64,000 nt of DNA from Clostridium scatologenes. Lineage in GTDB: Bacteria > Bacillota > Clostridia > Clostridiales > Clostridiaceae. Below the pieces are notes generated by a model, which was not told the DNA's origin, ran no database searches, and worked only from the letters and a program-made list of their open reading frames with translations. Each line of letters opens with the position of its first letter. Positions within the stretch are counted from its first letter, which is position 1. Both the position numbers and the translations under genes were made by a program. Positions 59,951 to 64,000 of the stretch are shown here, one piece after another. The DNA lies in the NCBI RefSeq assembly GCF_000968375.1, contig NZ_CP009933.1, positions 1,736,001-1,800,000 of the forward strand. The letters run 5' to 3'.

Positions 59951-61351
59951 TTATACAATTTCAATATTATAGTCTTTACAACAATCTGTAATCACATGAG
60001 TTGCACAAGATACACAAGGATCAAAAGAGCGAATTATTCTTCCTATTTCTATAGGATTCTTTACATCTTGAATTTCAGTACCTATAAGTGATTCTTCAAT
60101 AGCACCATGTTGTGACATGCTATCTTTAGGTGAAAGATTCCACACTGTTGGTGTGATTATATCATAATTTTTTATAACTCCATTTTCTATTTTTATCCAA
60201 TGCCCAAGTGCTCCTCTTACTGCATCGTAAAGTCCTTTCCCTTCCGCACTTTCAGGAATTATATACTGATTTTGAACTGCTGGTATTGGCATTATGAAAT
60301 CTAAAAGCTTAAGCATTTTTTCTGATAATATTTTACCTTCAAGTACTCTAGCAATTAACCTATCCATAGTTGACACATTGTATTTGTAGTAACCACCTAA
60401 AATCATACGGGCCAAAGGACCTACTTGAACAACTTTTCCTCTATATCTAGGTGCTTTTATAAAAGTATAAGCTCCAGGTTTTTTTATATCTAATTCTGAA
60501 GGTTTCTCAGATGGCACTATATTAGATTTTGTATTTTTATACCAGGAATATTCTACACCTTCTTTTATAGCATCTACATCTAAGCTTCCTTTCTTATCAT
60601 CCATATATACAGAAGGGTAGACATAAACTAATTCCTTTTCAGGTAAATCATTAAATAAACCAAATGTCAAAAGATTCTTTGTTCCTGCTCCCATTTTAAA
60701 ATATTCTGGATAATATGCTGATATAATGTTTATATCCTCAATCATATCTGAACATATAAATTCGTAAATTTGCTGCAGCAAATATTTAAGCCTTATTATT
60801 TTAGAAGCATCCAAATTTGCAGTAGTTCCTCCTACAAATACACCATGATTATGAGGAGCTTTTCCTCCAATAATAGCCACCATTTCATGAGCAAAGCGAC
60901 TATATTCTAATGCTTTTAAATAGTCCTCACTAATTTTTTGTGTCAACTTATCAGGAAGTCTAAAATCATAATCTATACTTCCCGGAACTTCCTTTATCTT
61001 AGCATAATCAGGAAATACAAAAAGGCAAATCTGTCTTATGATATTTTGAATAAAGTCAGCTCCATGTGCAAAATCCCTTATTCTTACTCCATTTTTATCT
61101 GGTTTTACCTTTAAAGCATCTTCTAGAGCTAAGCTTGCAACCACTCCATGTGCAGTTGAACATATGCCGCATATTCTTTCAGTAAAATACACAGCATCTA
61201 ATGGAGGCCTTCCCTTTAACATGCTTTCAAAACCTCTAAACAATACTCCACTGCTTTTAGCATTTATTATTTTATTCTTTTCAATTTCAACCTCCATACT
61301 TAAAGGTCCACTAATTCTAGTTATTGGTTCTATAGTTATCCTTGTAGCCAT
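59951..61351 (-). CDS. [NiFe] hydrogenase large subunit
   Basis: This 466-aa catalytic subunit has both nickel-iron motifs: RICGICSTAHG (Cys61, Cys64) near the start and DPCVSCATH (Cys446, Cys449, His452) at the end. The 14 residues after His452 form the tail removed by the maturation protease encoded at 58393. The active site handles H2 oxidation or production. It lies after the small subunit gene and is preceded by a good GGAAGGGG site. The group cannot be fixed from motifs alone; neighbours suggest a cytoplasmic or membrane-associated uptake-like form. Confidence 0.96.
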   Translation of the reverse strand: MATRITIEPITRISGPLSMEVEIEKNKIINAKSSGVLFRGFESMLKGRPPLDAVYFTERICGICSTAHGVVASLALEDALKVKPDKNGVRIRDFAHGADFIQNIIRQICLFVFPDYAKIKEVPGSIDYDFRLPDKLTQKISEDYLKALEYSRFAHEMVAIIGGKAPHNHGVFVGGTTANLDASKIIRLKYLLQQIYEFICSDMIEDINIISAYYPEYFKMGAGTKNLLTFGLFNDLPEKELVYVYPSVYMDDKKGSLDVDAIKEGVEYSWYKNTKSNIVPSEKPSELDIKKPGAYTFIKAPRYRGKVVQVGPLARMILGGYYKYNVSTMDRLIARVLEGKILSEKMLKLLDFIMPIPAVQNQYIIPESAEGKGLYDAVRGALGHWIKIENGVIKNYDIITPTVWNLSPKDSMSQHGAIEESLIGTEIQDVKNPIEIGRIIRSFDPCVSCATHVITDCCKDYNIEIV

Positions 61352-61368
61352 AATAAATTTCCCCTTCC

Positions 61369-62202
61369 TTAATACCTTATAAAAGGCTCTGTGCCATCTG
61401 GAAAATATTCACTAGCACAACCTATACAAGGAGTATTATTTTCTACAGGCCAATTCATTCTTGAATTCCACTTTCCTAAAGGACAATAAGCTTTTGTTAT
61501 AGGTCCTCTACATCCAAGTTTAAACATACATTCATGTTCTCCAAGTTTTTTTGCAAATATATTATTATCAAAATATGAACGTCTTTCGCAATCAGTATGG
61601 TTAGTTTCTCTATAAAACATTAATGGCCTGCCTTTGTCATCAACATCTATCTCACCATATAAAATTAAACTGGCAATAGTTCCTATAACCCATAAAGGAT
61701 TTGCTGGACATCCAGGAATATTTATAATCTTCCTATTTAAAAATTCACTTAAACTCATACAACCAGTAGGATTGGGTTTTGCAGCAGATATTCCTCCAAA
61801 GGAAGCACAAGTACCTATAGCTATTACTTTTTTTGTCTTTGCTGCTGCTAAGCTAACTCCTTCTGCTGCAGATATTTGTTTTCCGTTATAATACGCCATT
61901 AATGTATAAAAGCCATTATCTTTTTTTGTAATGGCTCCTTCTACTCCAAGTATAAAATCTGTATTCAAAGTTTCTAGAAAATTTTCATAAGCTCTTTCTC
62001 CATCAGGCTGCATTAAACTATTGCTATATTTTAAATTTACCATTTGATTAAGAAAATATTTAAAATCTGGTTTATCTGCATTGAGAAAAGAAATTATATT
62101 CCCCTCACATCCAGTACATTCAAGCCAAATAAAATTAGGTTTTTTGACTATTCCTCTATTGATTTTATCTATAGCCTCATATACAAGTTTCATTAAAGGC
62201 AA
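61369..62202 (-). CDS. [NiFe] hydrogenase small subunit
   Basis: This 277-aa electron-transfer subunit carries the proximal cluster ligands in WLECTGCEGN (Cys29, Cys32), GTCASFGG and IPGCPANP, and further Cys/His ligands in NHTDCERRSYF, MFKLGCRGP and NTPCIGCASE for the medial and distal clusters. No twin-arginine signal or C-terminal membrane anchor is present, so the enzyme should stay in the cytoplasm. The start is TTG at 62202 after GGGGGGA; an ATG three codons on lies too far from the site. Confidence 0.95.
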   Translation of the reverse strand: MPLMKLVYEAIDKINRGIVKKPNFIWLECTGCEGNIISFLNADKPDFKYFLNQMVNLKYSNSLMQPDGERAYENFLETLNTDFILGVEGAITKKDNGFYTLMAYYNGKQISAAEGVSLAAAKTKKVIAIGTCASFGGISAAKPNPTGCMSLSEFLNRKIINIPGCPANPLWVIGTIASLILYGEIDVDDKGRPLMFYRETNHTDCERRSYFDNNIFAKKLGEHECMFKLGCRGPITKAYCPLGKWNSRMNWPVENNTPCIGCASEYFPDGTEPFIRY

Positions 62203-62245
62203 AATTTATCCCCCCATTATATATTTCTCTTATAAATTAAAGCAT

Positions 62246-62668
62246 TTACTTAATTTTGCCTACAACTGGAAGATTTTTTAACATTTCAACTTTATTACCA
62301 TGGCAGCTTTTAAACTCCTTTGAAAGATCTCTACCCGCATATAGTCCAAAATGAGTTCCTCCTCCCCAAACACTACTGAAACTTAAATCATAAACTATAC
62401 CATTTACTGCTACATAGGCTGGTTTTCCCATAGAACCATCATATTCAGCCAATTCTTCAATAGTAAATTCATTTGATGATTGAATTGGCACTTCTCTTTC
62501 CATATTTTCATTCATATTTATATCATCTAAAATTTCTGTTACCTTATAAGCTATTGTATTTATCAAATATATTTTTTCATAAGGGCATATAGAAGCATTA
62601 ATCAATTTTTTATAATAATTTATTTCTTGAAGCATATTCTTAAGTTCTTGAGAAGTTCGTTTGTCCAT
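62246..62668 (-). CDS. Cytochrome b5-like heme-binding domain protein
   Basis: This 140-aa protein has an N-terminal helical region (1-60) and a C-terminal cytochrome b5-like domain (about 67-140): FTIEELAEYDGSMGKPAYVA, VNGIVYDLSFSSVW, and THFGLYAGRDLSKEFKSCHG, with His106 and His123 as likely heme ligands. Its position at the head of the hydrogenase operon suggests that it passes electrons to or from the [NiFe] enzyme. I chose the ATG at 62668 after AGGGGG; a frame from 62752 has no such site. Confidence 0.85.
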   Translation of the reverse strand: MDKRTSQELKNMLQEINYYKKLINASICPYEKIYLINTIAYKVTEILDDINMNENMEREVPIQSSNEFTIEELAEYDGSMGKPAYVAVNGIVYDLSFSSVWGGGTHFGLYAGRDLSKEFKSCHGNKVEMLKNLPVVGKIK

Positions 62669-62853
62669 AAATTTCCCCCTTTTATAATCTTCAATGTAAA
62701 TATATTTTAAAACCTTAAATTTATTACTGAAAATTTTACAATAATTTATCAAGTGATTGTTTTTGTAGCTGATAAAATGTTAAAAATGTGTTCCTAAATA
62801 CATATAATTAGAGATGCTACCTAGATATGATTTTCCAAGAATATATTAAATTT

Positions 62854-62886
62854 AAATAGACACTTGAAATTCAAGTGCCTATTTTA
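62854..62886 (-). terminator. Terminator between the glucosaminidase and hydrogenase operons
   Basis: AAATAG, then CACTTGA against its complement, form a 14-bp stem with a G-U pair on the minus strand. T-rich sequence follows. It ends the transcript of the gene at 62963. I see nothing else in the gap 62669-62962. Confidence 0.75.
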
Positions 62887-62962
62887 CTGCCACCTTGTGT
62901 ATCCCTGCTGTGGCACTAAATATTTTTGTATTTTTAATTATAGACAACTTTCAACTATTTAA

Positions 62963-63910
62963 TCACTTAGATAATGCTTGACTTTTTTCTAATTGAACCT
63001 TATTGTCTATAAGTTGAAGATTATTCTCTTTTATTATTTTTATCACTAAATCTGCATAAATTTCATTACCTTTTTTATCTTGTACAGTACTATATCCAGC
63101 TTTTTCTATAGCCTCTGCTTGATCTCTATAATTTAAAGCTGATAAAACACCTTTGTCCTTATATCTTTTATTTTTATAAAGGAAATCACCATAATCTTTT
63201 AGTGACTCACTTTTACTAGCATAAACTCTAAAGGAATCTTTTATGATTTTATCATAATACTCAGAGGTTTTCATAACTACGCTTTTTCCCTTCCAACTGC
63301 TATCTGCTTTTATTCCAAATAAATTATTAGATTTGGAAGTAAGTTCCGATTTTCCCCATCCTGATTCTAATATTGCTTGTGATATAGTTACAGAAGGTAA
63401 AATACCATACCTATTATATATGTCAATCGCTTCTGGAGTCAATTCATCTATAAAGTTTTTATAAGAAGGGTCATCTTTTAACTTTCTATTTAATGCTACC
63501 GAATCTAAGTCTTTTAAATATCTATATACCTTTTCCTTCTCACTCTTTTTTAAAGATAGCTTGTCCAAAACTTCATCTAAACTTAAAAGTTTATATTTAC
63601 TATTTCCAACATTATGCACTGATGTGTTTTTCGCTAAAAACATACTTGCCAGCTTAGTTATACTTTCTCCACTTACCTTTGAAAAATCATTTTTGTACCT
63701 AACGCCATCAATAGCAGCAAGTTGTTTCCAATTTACTTGAAGCTTGTCTTTACTTACATTATCTGTAGTATCAATATAAAGGGTCATATTAACATTTTTT
63801 GTATTTATATGCTCATGTTTATATATATAATATTTTGCTATGGCAAAAATTCCACAAAAGAAAACTATCACAGCAATTATTTTAAGTAAATTATTTATTT
63901 TTTTTCCCAT
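62963..63910 (-). CDS. Membrane-anchored glucosaminidase (LytG/FlgJ-type peptidoglycan hydrolase)
   Basis: This 315-aa protein has a single N-terminal membrane segment (IIAVIVFFCGIFAIAKYYI, about residues 12-30), an extracellular spacer (30-165) and a glucosaminidase domain (about 165-310) with LPSVTISQAILESGWGKSEL (the catalytic glutamate in ILESG) and the NNLFGIKAD-type strand and YSTVQDKKGNEIYADLVIKI end. It cleaves peptidoglycan glycan strands and acts at the outer face of the membrane. It is a single gene with AGGAG before the ATG. Confidence 0.9.
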   Translation of the reverse strand: MGKKINNLLKIIAVIVFFCGIFAIAKYYIYKHEHINTKNVNMTLYIDTTDNVSKDKLQVNWKQLAAIDGVRYKNDFSKVSGESITKLASMFLAKNTSVHNVGNSKYKLLSLDEVLDKLSLKKSEKEKVYRYLKDLDSVALNRKLKDDPSYKNFIDELTPEAIDIYNRYGILPSVTISQAILESGWGKSELTSKSNNLFGIKADSSWKGKSVVMKTSEYYDKIIKDSFRVYASKSESLKDYGDFLYKNKRYKDKGVLSALNYRDQAEAIEKAGYSTVQDKKGNEIYADLVIKIIKENNLQLIDNKVQLEKSQALSK

Positions 63911-64000
63911 TAAGCTTCTCCTGTCTTTAAATTTAAATCCATATTAGTATACTACATAATGAGAATATTTTGTACCAGTTAAATTAAATTGTTTACAAAA

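Overview
The window looks like a chromosomal segment of a strictly anaerobic, low-GC Firmicute, most likely a Clostridium. Base composition is strongly AT-rich, ribosome binding sites are near-perfect GGAGG, TTG and GTG starts are common, and the gene content is typically clostridial: an ethanolamine microcompartment, an unlinked [NiFe] hydrogenase and a molybdenum hydroxylase. Almost every gene is on the minus strand, so operons read from high to low coordinates. I saw no tRNA, rRNA, CRISPR array or intact transposase.

Layout. (1) 1-2346: a three-gene molybdenum hydroxylase (xanthine dehydrogenase type) operon whose large subunit runs off the window. (2) 2686-18360: a complete ethanolamine utilisation locus read as eutG-S-P-V-W-A-B-C-L-K-E-M-T-D-(hypothetical)-N-H-Q. 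It has two sigmaA-type promoters and three dual-hairpin/terminator leaders that fit the RNA target of the ANTAR regulator EutV. (3) 18473-27411: a mixed accessory region. It holds a sugar kinase, small orphan genes, a 69-bp direct repeat pair, a KAP-like NTPase beside a protein with two HEPN-like halves (a defence-like pair), a gene fragment, a 243-bp inverted repeat, a DUF4397 protein and an MgtC-family protein. (4) 27529-48400: a catabolic island with four MFS transporters, two alpha/beta hydrolases, three shikimate/quinate dehydrogenase paralogues, a type I dehydroquinate dehydratase, a TIM-barrel isomerase/dehydratase, two Fe-S flavin enoate-reductase-type enzymes and three LysR regulators each divergent from an operon. 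(5) 48698-56486: the biosynthetic aromatic operon aroF-tyrA-aroB-aroA-aroC-pheA-aroE-aroK, without aroD. (6) 56656-58345: two tiny genes and a striking His/Cys/Trp/Gly repeat protein. (7) 58393-62668: a cytochrome b5-domain protein, [NiFe] hydrogenase small and large subunits, hypA, hypB and a maturation protease. (8) 62963-63910: a membrane-anchored glucosaminidase.

How it fits together. EutH imports ethanolamine. EutBC, reactivated by EutA and supplied with adenosylcobalamin by EutT, splits it to acetaldehyde and ammonia inside a shell of EutS, L, K, M and N. EutE, EutD (PduL type) and EutG then yield acetyl-CoA, acetyl phosphate and ethanol. EutW/EutV sense the substrate and act by antitermination at the three leaders. 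The catabolic island is best read as uptake and breakdown of quinate, shikimate or their hydroxycinnamoyl esters under anaerobic conditions. That reading is an inference from gene families, and the presence of reductive Fe-S flavoenzymes in place of a clear oxygenase route makes it the most interesting metabolic candidate here. The KAP NTPase plus double-HEPN pair is the best candidate for an undescribed defence-type module.
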